59,714 nucleotides of DNA from Emiliania huxleyi CCMP1516 (taxonomy: Eukaryota; Haptophyta; Isochrysidales; Noelaerhabdaceae): the NCBI RefSeq assembly GCF_000372725.1, contig NW_005201176.1, positions 57,505 to 117,218 on the forward strand, in the 5' to 3' direction. Each line of letters opens with the position of its first letter. Position 1 is the stretch's first letter. The notes under the pieces are model-generated. The model was not told the DNA's origin, made no database searches, and worked only from the letters and a program-made list of their open reading frames with translations. The position numbers were made by a program, and so were the translations under genes. Positions 1 to 9,884 of the stretch are shown here, in pieces.

Positions 1-1342
1 GGAAGAGCCCCCCCATATAGGGGTGGGGGCCCCCGGCCCCACCCAACACCCCACACACCACGCCGGAGTCGCCGCCGGCCCTGCCCCCTCCTACCCGGCG
101 CCCCCCCGTTGCCGCCCCTCAGGCACCCGCCCGATGCGCTCGCCGCCATCCAGCTGCTCGGCCTCGTCGTCTCGGTCCCTCTCCTCCTCGTCTCGACGGT
201 GGCGGTCGAGCTCCCCGCCGCCTCCGCCGCCTCGGCTGCGAGCCTTCACAGCTGCGCCCTCCTCCGCCACGTCGCCCTCGGCGCAGCTGCCGCCTCCGCC
301 GCCGCCTCGGCCTTCGCCGTCGCGCGGCTCGCACACGGCGGCCGCCGCCTCGCCTCGCTCGGCGCCGGCACGGCACGCTGGCTCGGGCTCATGGCGAGCA
401 CTTGCGGCTGCCTCGCCGCGGCCGTTCTGGCGGAGCAGATTTGGGGCTCGTGCGCCACGCCCTCCTCCTCCTCCGCCGCCGCCGCCGCGCCGCCGGTTGC
501 GACGGGCGAGCTTCTGCTCAACGGCCTCGTCGACTGGTGCCTCTTCTTCCTCCGCGGCCAGGCGGCGGCGCTCGCCGTCTTGATGGCGCAGCAGTCGTGC
601 CCCGACCGGTCGAGCCGCTCGACGGCCGCCTAATGAATAGTTAATTAATAGTTAATGAGTAGTCAACTATTAATTAGGTCGAGCCGCTCGACGGCCGCCG
701 GGCAGCAGCGATCGCGGAGGCTCGGGATCGGGCTGGCGGCGCTGCTCCCCGCCCTGGCCGAGGTGGCGGGCGCCGTCGACCCGCAGCGCGTACAGCTGAT
801 GATGAGCTTCGCGTGCCGGCCGACGCCGCGGGTGAAGGTGCTGGTCCACGCCTCGCTCAACGTGCTCTACGCGCTGGCCATCATCCTCTCCCTCGGCCTC
901 ATGCGCCTCGCCCCGACGCCGGCCGCCGCAGGTCCGCCCTCGGATCTGCCAGAGGGGGGGATGTCGGAGGGGATCGCCGCTGCCACGGCGCCTCGTGGCG
1001 ACGGCAGCGGCGGAGTGGCCAGCCGTGGCGACGCCGCAGGGGGCGGCTGCCGCACCTCGTCTCCTTGCGCGGCTGCGCCTGAGGTCGGGGCGCCGGGCGC
1101 CGAGGGGGCCGTGCGCGCGGCGGCGGTCTCGACGACGCCCTCGACGGCCGACGTTTTGGCGCCGCTGCAGGCGCCGCGAGCGACCGCTCAACCTACCGCC
1201 GCTGCCCCGCCAAAGTTCCTCCGCCCCACAGCGCGGCTCGGCCACACCGTGCCCGTGCCCGCCGCCGCCTCGTCGCCAACCCGGGCGTTGGGCATGCCGC
1301 TGCTGCGTGGCGACTCCCACTTTGAGGCGGAGATAGAAGGCA

Positions 1343-1391
<49 letters not shown>

Positions 1392-1788
1392 GGGCGACGG
1401 CGGTGAGTGCAGCGATTGCGACGAGCCGCTCTGTGACCAGCTTCACCGCCACCGCCTCCGGCTGTCGTCGCTCCTGCTCGCGGCGCTGGCATCGGCCTTG
1501 CTCGCTTTCTCGATCGAGGTGGAGGGCCTTGTCCGCTCCAGGGGCGAGGCGGCGCGCCCCCCCTCGGGCGTGCAGGTCGAGCTGCTGCTCCTCGCGCGGC
1601 TCGTCGACTGCTCGATCGGCACCCTCCTCGCGCTCGTCTTTGCGCCGCAGCTGCTGCCCCGCACGCCCGCCGCGCTCGCGAGGGTGCGCTCCGCCATGCG
1701 GTCTGTGCGCGCTTTTCCGTCGACGTGGGCGATTGCGCGAGGTGACAGCTCCGCCCGGCTCGACGAGGATCAGCGGCGGCGCCAGTGA
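1..1788 (+). CDS. Multi-pass membrane protein, 5' incomplete, two exons (1..608, 678..1788)
   Basis: The frame is open from the window edge, so the start may lie outside; there is no ATG near the first hydrophobic segment (about base 140). Several hydrophobic segments are visible (around 140-215, 270-345, 385-430, 500-590, 850-910, 1455-1520, 1570-1650). A loop holds a long poly-Gly tract from a GGC repeat (1343-1390). Two open blocks in the same frame are separated by stop codons at 631-677. Removing 609-677 (GT...AG, 69 nt) restores one frame, because the sequence just after the intron repeats the sequence at the donor. I do not recognise the family; a small receptor or transporter is possible. 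Confidence 0.6.
609..677 (+). other. 69-nt AT-rich intron flanked by 23-bp direct repeat
   Basis: Bases 608-630 and 677-699 are identical. The inserted part (631-676) is AT-rich in a GC-rich region and carries an inverted repeat, TAATTAATAGTT...AACTATTAATTA. Donor GTCGAG comes from the first repeat copy; acceptor TTAG sits at the end of the insert. Removal leaves one repeat copy and keeps the frame. Confidence 0.75.
1343..1392 (+). repeat. (GGC)n microsatellite coding poly-Gly
   Basis: About sixteen GGC units lie inside the membrane-protein coding sequence. Confidence 0.9.
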
Positions 1789-2059
1789 GTCGGTGGGTGC
1801 CTTTTTGTGCGCGATCTGTTGATCTAGGGATCTCAGGATTCTTTTGTGCGTACGGCTCTAAGGGTGAGCCGTGACTTGTATCTTTTCTTTAAGATCAGTG
1901 TGTGTCGGTGACAATGTCAGGCACCTGCGAGCGCCGGAGGGGTACACGCACACCGGTCACACGCACATGCGGGACCCGAGATCTCATAAACCTCCACCTC
2001 CCGCGGGTTCACGTTCGCAGGGGTGGCAAATAGGACGGCAATACGGCTTTACACAGAGC
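1789..2059. other. Intergenic, no feature recognised
   Basis: Between the membrane-protein stop and the RCC1 remnant I see no convincing coding frame, RNA gene or repeat. Confidence 0.5.
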
Positions 2060-2735
2060 CTGGCGCCCTTTCGCGCTTCTATCACTCGGCCCCGGCGCCC
2101 ACGCCTCGATCTTCTTGGGCAGCAGCTGGTTGGACAGGTCCTCTCCGTGGCCTAGGCAGCTGCTCTCGCCCTTGCCCCACGTGAAGACGGTGCTGTCGGC
2201 GGAAAGGGCGAGGCTACGCTGCCACCCAGCCGACACAGCGACGACGCGCTGCCCCGCCAAGGCCTCGATCTTCTTCACGGCAGCTGCTGCAGTTGCTCGT
2301 CGCCGTGGCCCAGCATGCCAAAGGTTCCAAAGCCCCAGCTCCAGACGGCGCCGTTGGCGGCGAGGGCGAGGCTGTGCTGACCTCCAGCCGACACAGCGAC
2401 GACGCGCTGGCCATCAAAAGCCTCGATCTTCCTGAGCAGCAGCTGGTTCTGCAGACTGCCGTGGCCCAGCGCGCCCAAGCCTCCCTGACCCCAGCTCCAG
2501 ACGGCGCCGTCGGCGGTGATGGCGAGGCTGTGGGAGTCTCCAGCCGACACGGCGATGACACTCCGGCCAGCAAAGGCCTCGACCTTCTTCGGCAGCAGCT
2601 GTAGCTGCGTGTCGCCGTGGCCCAACCGGCCGTCGTCTCCACTGCCCCAGCTCCAGACACAGCTCCGTCGGCGGTGATGGCGAGGCTGTGGCTGCCTCCA
2701 GCAGACACGTGCGGTGTGAGTGTGTGCGTGTCATG
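2060..2735 (-). pseudogene. RCC1-repeat protein remnant with frameshifts
   Basis: Read on the minus strand this encodes four RCC1-type blades with units such as HSLAITADGAVWSWG and LLPKKIEAFAGQRVVAVSAG, close to the two other RCC1 genes in the window. Two frame breaks are visible: near 2657 two extra bases interrupt GAVWSWG, and near 2280 two extra bases interrupt LPKKIEA. The F-box-like N-terminal part of the intact paralogue (5769-7274) is missing. It is most simply a truncated, decaying copy; sequencing error at two sites is the alternative. Confidence 0.8.
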
Positions 2736-3112
2736 CGGCTACAGCAGATAACCGTCGGTGTCCGTCTGTATTATTATTAACAACGAAGGCGCTCTCAAAA
2801 AAGAATTTTCCGGGGGCTTTTACAAGGATCGGGCTCGCACACGCACGATTCACACGGCACGCAAGGCGCAGACGACGGCGCGCGAAAAGTCTTCTATCTT
2901 TTCTTTCCTAGTATTTTTCACGATTCCACGGGAGATGGCTTGCTAAGCGGTCATTGTCTTGGTGTCCATGCAAGGCGCGCGATACACATGTACCGTTGAT
3001 CTGCTCGATTTAAACACACGCAACTTCACACGATATCGTATAAGACATGTACATGTGCCCCATTCACACTTTGTGTGTGTGGAAACGTTTATCTTTGTTT
3101 CCTCACCTTGGC

Positions 3113-3440
3113 TCAAAATGGCGGGATCTCCGCGGCTACCCTCGGCGCCTCCTCCTCGATGACAATGGTCACCGCAGGCTTCGCAGCAAAATTGACCGCC
3201 ATGCCGAGCTCGTCCGCCAGAACCTCGAGGAAGAGCGGCATGAGGGCCGCGCCGCATATTTGCTCCGCGGTCGGCGCGACGGCTCCGTCCTGCACGATGG
3301 TCGCCCGCGCTGAGCGGCCGCCGAGGTCCTCCATCGTCGTCTGCTGGAGAGTGATGCTCACTCCTCCCTCCTCAAGGCTGCGAGACAGCGATGCCACCAC
3401 GGCGTCCTCGACTGCGTCCAAGTCGAGCAGCGGGGCGGGT
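3113..3440 (-). CDS. Possible antisense reading frame (low confidence)
   Basis: The minus strand has a protein-like frame with ordinary composition (LDAVEDAVVASLSRSLEEGG, MPLFLEVLADELGMAVNFAA) ending at 3113, whereas the plus frame here is Ser/Thr-rich and low in complexity. It may be the last exon of a minus-strand gene, with the GH43 gene starting near 3505 after an acceptor at ..GAACAG. No family recognised. Confidence 0.25.
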
Positions 3441-4900
3441 GGTGGCGACGGCGGCGACGGCGAGGATGATAGCGTTTCCCCGCTCGGTGAACAGTGGTGT
3501 CCCAAGGGCCTGATGCGAGATCCTTTTCTGCTGTACCACCCGCCCAGCGACCGGTTTGTGCTGCTCTGGACGACGGGATGGGCGGCGACGACGATCGGAT
3601 TTGCAACCTCCGACGATCTCGTCCATTGGAGCGCGCAGCGCGCCATCGAGGTGACGCGCGGGCTGGCCGACCCGATCGTCACGTGGGCGCCCGAAGCCGT
3701 CTTCGACCCTGATAGCGGTGAGACCTCGTCTCCAGCTTCCTAAGAGCACCTTCACAGACGCTCCACCGTTAACAGGACAGACCATGATCTTCTGGAGCTC
3801 GAGCACGGGTCGCTTGGAAGCGCCAGGGGTGTGGCGGGCGCTGAGCAGCGTCTCTTGAAGCCTCCCGGTGTGAAAAGGCAGCATCGAATGGTCGAATCTG
3901 GAGCCGACAAAGGGGCGGCTAACAGCAGACGAGAAGAAGGTGCGTCTCGCCCTCGGGTGTTGGAGGGGGTGGTGCGTTCAGCTCACAGCTGCCCTCTGTT
4001 CGAACAGGAGCGGCAGAAGGCGTACCGAAACGCGAGTCAGTCCTACTGGCAGACGCCCAAGCGCATCTACTATACCCTTACCGCCGACTTTGAGAGCTTC
4101 ACGCCGGCACGGCTCCTCTTTGACTCTGGCTACTCAACCATCGACGCCACCGTCCTTCGCAGCGAGGGCCACCACCGCATGGAGTGTTGAGCAAAGGAGG
4201 GGAGGGCGCCTCTTCATGGCATCCCGGCGTGATAGGGCGATACTATATGGCGTACCGCGCAAAGGTGGGCGACGCCGTCTCGCTCTACACGGCCGAGGCC
4301 AGCGACATGACCGGGCCGTGCGTGCCCTCGCCCCGAGTGTAGCGCTCCCCCGCATGTATCTCTGTTTCCCTCTGCTGGTGGCAATCCGCGAGTTCTCAGG
4401 CGGACTAAATGCGAGCGTATAATGTGGATATTGACCGCGTTTGCTTGCGCTGCGCAGATACCGGACGATTGGCAACCTCAGTGCGCTGGTGCCGGTGCCC
4501 ACCGAGGGGCCGAGCTTGGTGCGGACTGTGGTGGCTGCTGCTTCACCTCTTGGCCGGTGCAAAGCGACGTGTTGCGAAATAGGTTGAGTGGGGCGGCTGC
4601 TTCTACATCTACCACGACATGTACGAGGACGGCCGCTATGGCGTGCTCTTGGCGCCGAGCATGCACAAACCATGGGAGTGCGACGGGTGCCGTGAACAGC
4701 GCCTGACTAACGTCGCGGTCTCTGTGAGCATAGGCACGGGCCATGGCGAACAGAGGAGGGACTTCACGTGCCAGACCTGACGCGACACGCGACGGTGATC
4801 CACATGCCGCGAGCCCGCGCAAGCGCGCTGCTCGGGCGCGCCGAGGCGGCTGGGAGGGGGAGAGAGGAGGACCAAAGGTGGCGCAAGAAAATAAGAAAGT
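3159..4900 (+). CDS. GH43-like five-bladed beta-propeller glycosidase, multi-exon
   Basis: Translated pieces match glycoside hydrolase family 43 (arabinanase/xylosidase type). All three expected catalytic carboxylates are visible: the base Asp in LMRDPFLLYH (about 3511), the Asp in GYSTIDATVL (about 4135) and the acid Glu in PTEGPSLV (about 4500). Also present are DLVHWS, TWAPEAVFDPDSG, MIFWSSS, RIYYTLTADF, YYMAYRAKVGD and FYIYHDMYEDGRYG. Phase-consistent exons are ..3717, 3776-3828 and from 4008; later ones run about 4241-4340, 4459-4512 and 4585-4720. The ATG at 3159 and the 3' end are uncertain. The likely role is hydrolysis of arabinose- or xylose-containing polysaccharide. Confidence 0.75.
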
Positions 4901-4954
4901 AGAACGGTCAAGCTATGGTGGAGACAGACGCACATACAGAGAGTGCGGTCAGTA

Positions 4955-4957
<3 letters not shown>

Positions 4958-5017
<60 letters not shown>
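4958..5017. repeat. (CT)n microsatellite
   Basis: Thirty dinucleotide repeats lie directly downstream of the GH43-like gene. Confidence 0.95.
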
Positions 5018-5019
<2 letters not shown>

Positions 5020-5061
5020 GCCAGGCGGTCATCGGCGGCTTGAATCAATGTCCGCAGGGGG

Positions 5062-5538
5062 CTTAGGGGACCCCTAGGGTTCTGAGGGCCGGATTTTTTG
5101 AAGACCTTTTAAAAGAAACGAGGAGGTTTGGGGGCTCAAGAGATTGCAGGCACGGGGGGTCCCTCGTTTAAGACCGTTTAAGAAAATCGGCCTCGCCGGC
5201 ATGCGTCGCTGGGTTTCGCGCCGTTTTCTCCAATACTGCCGTTATTAGGCACAAACCCGCCTCTGAAGTGTGAAGACACATCTGTAAGAGTCTGGTGCAC
5301 TGGCAGGAGCCATACTCGCATAGGGGACGCGTGCTAGCTGACTGTAGCCAGCTTCCCGGCCTCCGGCGTGTCTACCGGGAGCCTCCCGGACCATCGACCT
5401 CCCGCACCGTTTAAGCGTTTAAGACCGTTTGAGGAATTGGCGGCCCAGCAGCTCTTAAAACCGGCCTAGGCCGGTTTTAAGCCGTTTAAGCCGCAGGCGC
5501 CCCAGGGCCCACCCTTTTAAGCCTAGGGGTCCCCTAAG
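5062..5538. mobile_element. MITE-like element, 17-bp TIRs and 8-bp TSD
   Basis: The termini are perfect inverted repeats: CTTAGGGGACCCCTAGG at 5062-5078 and its complement at 5522-5538. The flanks carry the same 8 bases, GCAGGGGG, at 5054-5061 and 5539-5546, the signature of cut-and-paste insertion. The TIR is itself nearly palindromic. The interior (443 bp) has several GTTTAAG units and the palindrome GGCCTAGGCCGG but no reading frame for a transposase, so it is non-autonomous. An 8-bp duplication fits hAT-type and some other superfamilies. Confidence 0.8.
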
Positions 5539-5768
5539 GCAGGGGGGGAGGGGGGGGGGGGGGCAAAAGTGAACTCAAAGCGCTCCTTCCGAAACAATGA
5601 ACATTATTAAAACTGTGCTCTGCACACCGTGGCGCGAGCGAAGCTTCAGAACTGGCTTCAGCGGAAACGGGAAAGAACACTCAGATCTCGTGCGACATGC
5701 TTCAAATGTCCGTCGTGCGTCGATCGTCCTCGACCTGTCAGCTGGACTTCAACCCCCCCCCCCCCTTC

Positions 5769-7274
5769 TCACTCCCGCGACCACACCTCGATCTTCTTCG
5801 GCAGCAGCTGGTTCAACAGGTCCTCTCCGTGGCCTAGGCGGGCGTCTTCGCCCTCGCCACAGCTCCACACAGCGCCATCGGCGGTGAGGGCGAGGCTGTG
5901 GACTTCCCCTGCCGATACAGCCGCGACGCGCCGCCCCGCAAATGCCTCCACCTTCTTCGGCAGCGACTGGTTCAGCTGATTGCCGTGGCCCAGCTGGCCA
6001 CAACGCCCCATGCCCCAGCTCCAGACGGCGCCATCGGCGGTGATTGCCATGCTGTGGCGATCTCCAGCCGACACAGCCACGACGCGCTGGCCAGCGAAGG
6101 CCTCGACCTTCTTCGGCAGCAGCTGGTACTGCTCGTCGCCGTGGCCCAGCTGGCCATAGGGTCCCCAGCCCCAGCTCCAGACGCTGCCGTCGGCGGTGAG
6201 GGCGATGCTATGGTCTGCTCCCGCCGACACGGCGACGGCCCGCTGATCAGCGAAGGCCTCGATCTTCTTGGGCAGCAGCTGGTGCTGCTCGTCGCCGTGG
6301 CCCAGCTTGCCAAAGGCTCCCCAGCCCCAGCTCCAAGCGGCGCCGTCAGCGGTGAGGGCGAGGCTGTGCTGACCTCCAGCCGAGACAGCGACGACACGCC
6401 GCCCAGCAAAGGCCTCGATCTTCTTGGGCAGCAGATGGTTCTGCGTGTCGCCGTGGCCCAACTCGCCCGAGTCTGCATCGCCCCAGCTGCAGACGCTGCC
6501 GTCGGCGGTGATGGCGAGGCTGTGCACGCCTCCAGCCGACACAGCGACGACGCGCCGCCCAGCAAAGGCCTCGATCTTCTTCGGCTGCCACTGGTGCTCC
6601 TCGTCGCCGTGTCCCAGCTGGCCCTGCCAGCCGCAGCCCCAAGACCAAAGGGCGCCGTCCGCGGAGAGAGCGAGGCTGAAAAGTCCTGACGTCGCCACAC
6701 CAACCGCGCGCTCGCCTCCGAGGAGCGACGGGAGACGGGTTGGCGTCTTCAGCTGCAGCACGCCCTCGCCGTGGCCGAGAAGGCCTGGATCGCCGTGGCC
6801 GAGAGGGCCTGGCAGCTCCACCTCTTCGTCCTCCTCGTCCTCCTCGCCCTCCTCGTCCTCCGCTGACAAGCGGCGCCATCCTCCATTGCCGCACGACGAG
6901 AGCCGCCCCTCGCCGTCGATGAAGATGCTGTGCCGTGCGCCTGCCGCCAGCCTCGCGGGCGGGTTGGACTCGCACAGCAGCGCAGCGAAGCACAGCCACC
7001 GCACGGCGCAGCTCTCGCCCTCTGGCTGCGCAGGCAGCTCGTAGCCGCGCTCTTGCGCCCAAAGGCGGATTCCCTCCACCGCAAGCGAGGCGTGGAAGAG
7101 AAGCGAGACGGCCGCGACGCGAGCGATGTCGACGGGGCTGTAGAAGTGAGAGAGGGCGCGGACGAGGAGCTCCGTGGGGAGGTCGAGGAGGCGGGTGGGC
7201 GGCGGCGTGTCTGGCGAGGGAGCGGCGGTGGAGGCGGAGGCGAGGCGGCGCGAGCGGCGCGGCGGGGCAGACAT
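5769..7274 (-). CDS. F-box-like / RCC1-repeat protein (501 aa)
   Basis: The ATG at 7274 opens an uninterrupted frame beginning MSAPPRRSRRLASAS. Residues about 28-65 (LLDLPTELLVRALSHFYSPV...) look like an F-box. An acidic loop follows (about 150-175, EDEEGEEDEEDEEVE), then about seven RCC1 blades of the form HSLALTADGAVWSWG...LGHGD...LLPKKIEAFAGRRVVAVSAG. Blades share repeated DNA, suggesting recent internal expansion. By analogy with F-box/RCC1 proteins it could present substrates to an SCF ubiquitin ligase, but that is inference. It is divergent from the gene at 7418, with 143 bp between the two ATGs. Confidence 0.85.
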   Translation of the reverse strand: MSAPPRRSRRLASASTAAPSPDTPPPTRLLDLPTELLVRALSHFYSPVDIARVAAVSLLFHASLAVEGIRLWAQERGYELPAQPEGESCAVRWLCFAALLCESNPPARLAAGARHSIFIDGEGRLSSCGNGGWRRLSAEDEEGEEDEEDEEVELPGPLGHGDPGLLGHGEGVLQLKTPTRLPSLLGGERAVGVATSGLFSLALSADGALWSWGCGWQGQLGHGDEEHQWQPKKIEAFAGRRVVAVSAGGVHSLAITADGSVCSWGDADSGELGHGDTQNHLLPKKIEAFAGRRVVAVSAGGQHSLALTADGAAWSWGWGAFGKLGHGDEQHQLLPKKIEAFADQRAVAVSAGADHSIALTADGSVWSWGWGPYGQLGHGDEQYQLLPKKVEAFAGQRVVAVSAGDRHSMAITADGAVWSWGMGRCGQLGHGNQLNQSLPKKVEAFAGRRVAAVSAGEVHSLALTADGAVWSCGEGEDARLGHGEDLLNQLLPKKIEVWSRE

Positions 7275-7417
7275 CGCGAAGAAAAGAATTTCACCCCGGC
7301 TTCGTGCGTTATTTTTTGCGACACACATTTCCGCAGTTTCGAAACACCTGCGGACGCACGCTTTTCTTCTTCTCACATTTTTCCAACAACCGCACAGAGA
7401 GTTGTGCCATCGACGGA
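7275..7417. promoter_or_regulatory. Candidate bidirectional promoter
   Basis: Only 143 bp separate two divergent start codons. On the RCC1 side the stretch GAAATTCTTTTC (complement of 7281-7292) lies just before the ATG; related AATTCTTTT stretches occur upstream of other starts in the window. On the other side CTTTTCTTCTTCTCAC precedes the ATG by about 40 bases. Confidence 0.4.
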
Positions 7418-8002
7418 ATGCTCGCAACGTGGCTATTCGCTGCGCTGCCAGCCTCCTACCTGCCGGGCTACAAGGGCCTCTTCACTCGAGACGGCGATCT
7501 CATCCGCGACTTGGATAAATACGTCCGCTCGGGTCAGCCGTGCTTCTCGCAGCTGCAGAACGAGGTGAAGAACCCGTTTGCATATGCCAAGACGAGGTAC
7601 GGCAAAGAACCCAAGTTTGTTTACCACTATACCGACAATGAGAGCCTCAGGAAGATCTTGAAGTCTGGCGAAATCCTGCCGAGCCTCGAGCAGGATGGAG
7701 ATGCGAAAATGGGCGACGGCGTTTACATGACCACAATCCCTGAGTGGGCGAGCAAGAAGGTCATCCTCCGCAACAACTATGACGGTGCTGCGCTCAAGGA
7801 CGAGTACAGCCGCCGCGCAGAGGCTTTCATCCGCATCCCATTCGAGGATCTGGACAATTACTTGGCCTGGGCGGATGGAGAGTTTCAGACTGACAAGCGC
7901 AGCGTCTTTTGCATCGGCGGCGCCCGCCCGTTGCGGCTGCGCTGGCGGCGTGGCAAGCTGACCTCGATCAAGGTGTACAAGTACGCATTCAGCGTTCACT
8001 GA
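7418..8002 (+). CDS. HYD1-type ADP-ribosyltransferase-fold protein (194 aa)
   Basis: ATG at 7418; single exon. The hydrophobic N-terminus (MLATWLFAALPASYLPGY) could be a signal peptide. The centre (about residues 70-115) has KFVYHYTDNESLRKILKSGE followed by MGDGVYMTTIPEWAS, which fits the HYD1-signature ADP-ribosyltransferase family: H-Y-T motif, then G-D-G-V-Y. I cannot confirm the third catalytic element (E/D in EFQTDKRSVFCIGG is a candidate). The family modifies macromolecules using NAD+; here the substrate is unknown. Fold assignment is moderate, enzymatic activity is inference. Confidence 0.6.
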   Translation: MLATWLFAALPASYLPGYKGLFTRDGDLIRDLDKYVRSGQPCFSQLQNEVKNPFAYAKTRYGKEPKFVYHYTDNESLRKILKSGEILPSLEQDGDAKMGDGVYMTTIPEWASKKVILRNNYDGAALKDEYSRRAEAFIRIPFEDLDNYLAWADGEFQTDKRSVFCIGGARPLRLRWRRGKLTSIKVYKYAFSVH

Positions 8003-8484
8003 GCACGTCGCGCGCGCTCGCGCTGCTCATCCTCCGGTACACTGTATAACGGTCCCATTCCGCCTCACGTTCACCCGCACCTCCCGCCCGTTGAAGAATT
8101 TCGCCTGGCAGGAAGCCGTCGCCTGCGCCTTGTGTGCCTTTCTTTCTCGCGTGCAGTCTGGTGTTTTTCTTTTTTGCTGTCCGCATCTGCGAGCGGGTTC
8201 TTTACCAGGTTGCAACCCCTGTTCCGCACTGTGCTGTGAACGCTGCTGGTTGCCGCCGGTTGAGCAGCACCCCGTCCCCATCCTGGGGTTGTTGGTTGCT
8301 GCCCCAGGTCCCGCACTATGTAGGTGCACTGCTTCAGCAGCGTACACCTCGATCCTGTACCGTGTTTGTTATATAAACCCCCCCAATGAACACACCAGTG
8401 AGGGAGGGCGAGCGCACCGTGATATCCTCGTCGGCATCCGCGCGGGGGCGCCCTTCTGCTGGCCCCTGGCGGCCCGCCACGTAG
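8003..8484. other. Intergenic, partly dispersed repeat R1
   Basis: I see no gene. Bases 8349-8412 are a partial copy of dispersed repeat family R1 (CCTGTACCGTGTTTGTTAT... GTGAGGGAGGGCGAG). Confidence 0.6.
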
Positions 8485-9183
8485 GTGCGACGTGTCGCCG
8501 AAACATCGGTTCAAAACGACGTTCACAGCGCCAATTCGGCCCCAGCTCTTCGGCTCGCTCCCCTCGCCGGTGGCGTCGACATAAGCCTGGGGCTTCAACC
8601 CGGCCCGCGCGGGAGTTTGGTGTGGCTCGGCGGCTACAAGCGCAAGTGGGCAAACGCTTCCTTCTGGGCCTCCGAGCTGAATCGCGACAACTGGGGGTGG
8701 CGAATAGTGAGCGGCACTTGTGGCGGCCACGCCTTCAAGCTGGGGCGGGGCGGCTTTCGCAAGTGCGAGGAGCTCGAGATGGAGGTGCGGATGTCTAGCG
8801 CCACGTTTGAGGTCGGAAATTGGACCTTCACCGCGCTTGGAAACCACGTGTACAACCGTCTCTACGGCCCGCACCACCGCTTGGACCTGGAGATCAATGC
8901 GAAGGGCGACGCGGCAGCCCGCTATTCTCCGCACGGCATCATCGGGCAGTCCTTCGCCCATCGGGAACCACGCAACGGCTCCGTCGATCACTATCCTGAC
9001 GCGGGCGACTTTACGACCTCGGCTATGGCCGAAGGGGCCATCGAGGGCGAGGCCTCAGCTTACGAGGTTGCAACGGCGCACGCGACTCACTTTGCCTTCT
9101 CGCGGTTCGACTCGAACGTACAGGCTGTGTATCCCGAATCACAACGAGCGGGGGAGATCATCGATGCAGCGGCCGCAGAGTGA
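8485..9183 (+). CDS. Root-cap / VWD-like C-terminal domain protein, 5' end unresolved
   Basis: An open frame ends at 9183 without an ATG in its first two thirds, so an upstream exon is missing or unrecognised. Motifs such as LDLEINAKGDAAARYSPHG, HGIIGQSF, AEGAIEGEASAYEVATAHAT and HFAFSRFD fit the Root_cap/LEA-like domain seen in plant and algal extracellular proteins. The dispersed repeat at 8349-8412 lies just upstream, so 5' truncation by insertion is possible. Function unknown. Confidence 0.55.
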   Translation: MRRVAETSVQNDVHSANSAPALRLAPLAGGVDISLGLQPGPRGSLVWLGGYKRKWANASFWASELNRDNWGWRIVSGTCGGHAFKLGRGGFRKCEELEMEVRMSSATFEVGNWTFTALGNHVYNRLYGPHHRLDLEINAKGDAAARYSPHGIIGQSFAHREPRNGSVDHYPDAGDFTTSAMAEGAIEGEASAYEVATAHATHFAFSRFDSNVQAVYPESQRAGEIIDAAAAE

Positions 9184-9884
9184 GTGGCAGACTGGTAATG
9201 GTTCGTGCTCTCTCTGTTCCTTGAGTTGGCGATGAGAAAGGTTTTTCGCGTGCGGACTACTGGGCCTGCGGAGGCGTGGGCTGCCGCACGCTCGGCGAGC
9301 TGCGCGACTGCGTCGACGCGAGGCAGGCAGGCAGGTGAAAGCAGCGCAAGGCAGAAAGAAGAAAGGCTGTGCGTGAAGGCTTTGGGTGGGGGACCGGCTC
9401 ACGATCCGGACCACCGATGCTGCGTGTGGCACTAGTGCACGACAGCACGTGACCCGAGTGTGCCACGCGCGAGGTGTCTCAGCAGGATCCAGCTCACTGT
9501 GTGCATGACTCAATCCTCGGTGACTAGAGATCAAGGAATGCAACTTAAAATGCACAAAATTGCGTGGTGTGTGTGCACTGCGTTTTGCTTCTTTTCTGCC
9601 CATGCAAACAACCCACGCCAGGCCGGGGCCGTCTCTCCCAGCAACCACACGCGCCTAGTCGCGTGGTGGGCAGAGGCGAGAGATGCACACTGCAGTGCAA
9701 CACGTGTCCCAGCGACCGGCGCGCGATCTCCACCTCGACGCTCGAGCGCCTCTGCGCGGGTGCGCCCGAAGAAGCTGCAGACCTCCATCGATGCGAGCCC
9801 AGCGCCTCGAACCCAGAAAACGAGAGTGCACACGCACACCCGCACCAGAGTCGCCCGCTCTCCCGGCGCACTGTCACGAAAGTG
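9184..9884. other. Intergenic, nothing recognised
   Basis: About 700 bases lie between the root-cap-like frame and the 3' end of the channel gene. No convincing reading frame, RNA or repeat. Confidence 0.5.

Noticed and set aside
9205..9880. Short Ser/Arg/Cys-rich frames on both strands
   Set aside because: No domain, no conserved pattern and both strands equally open.
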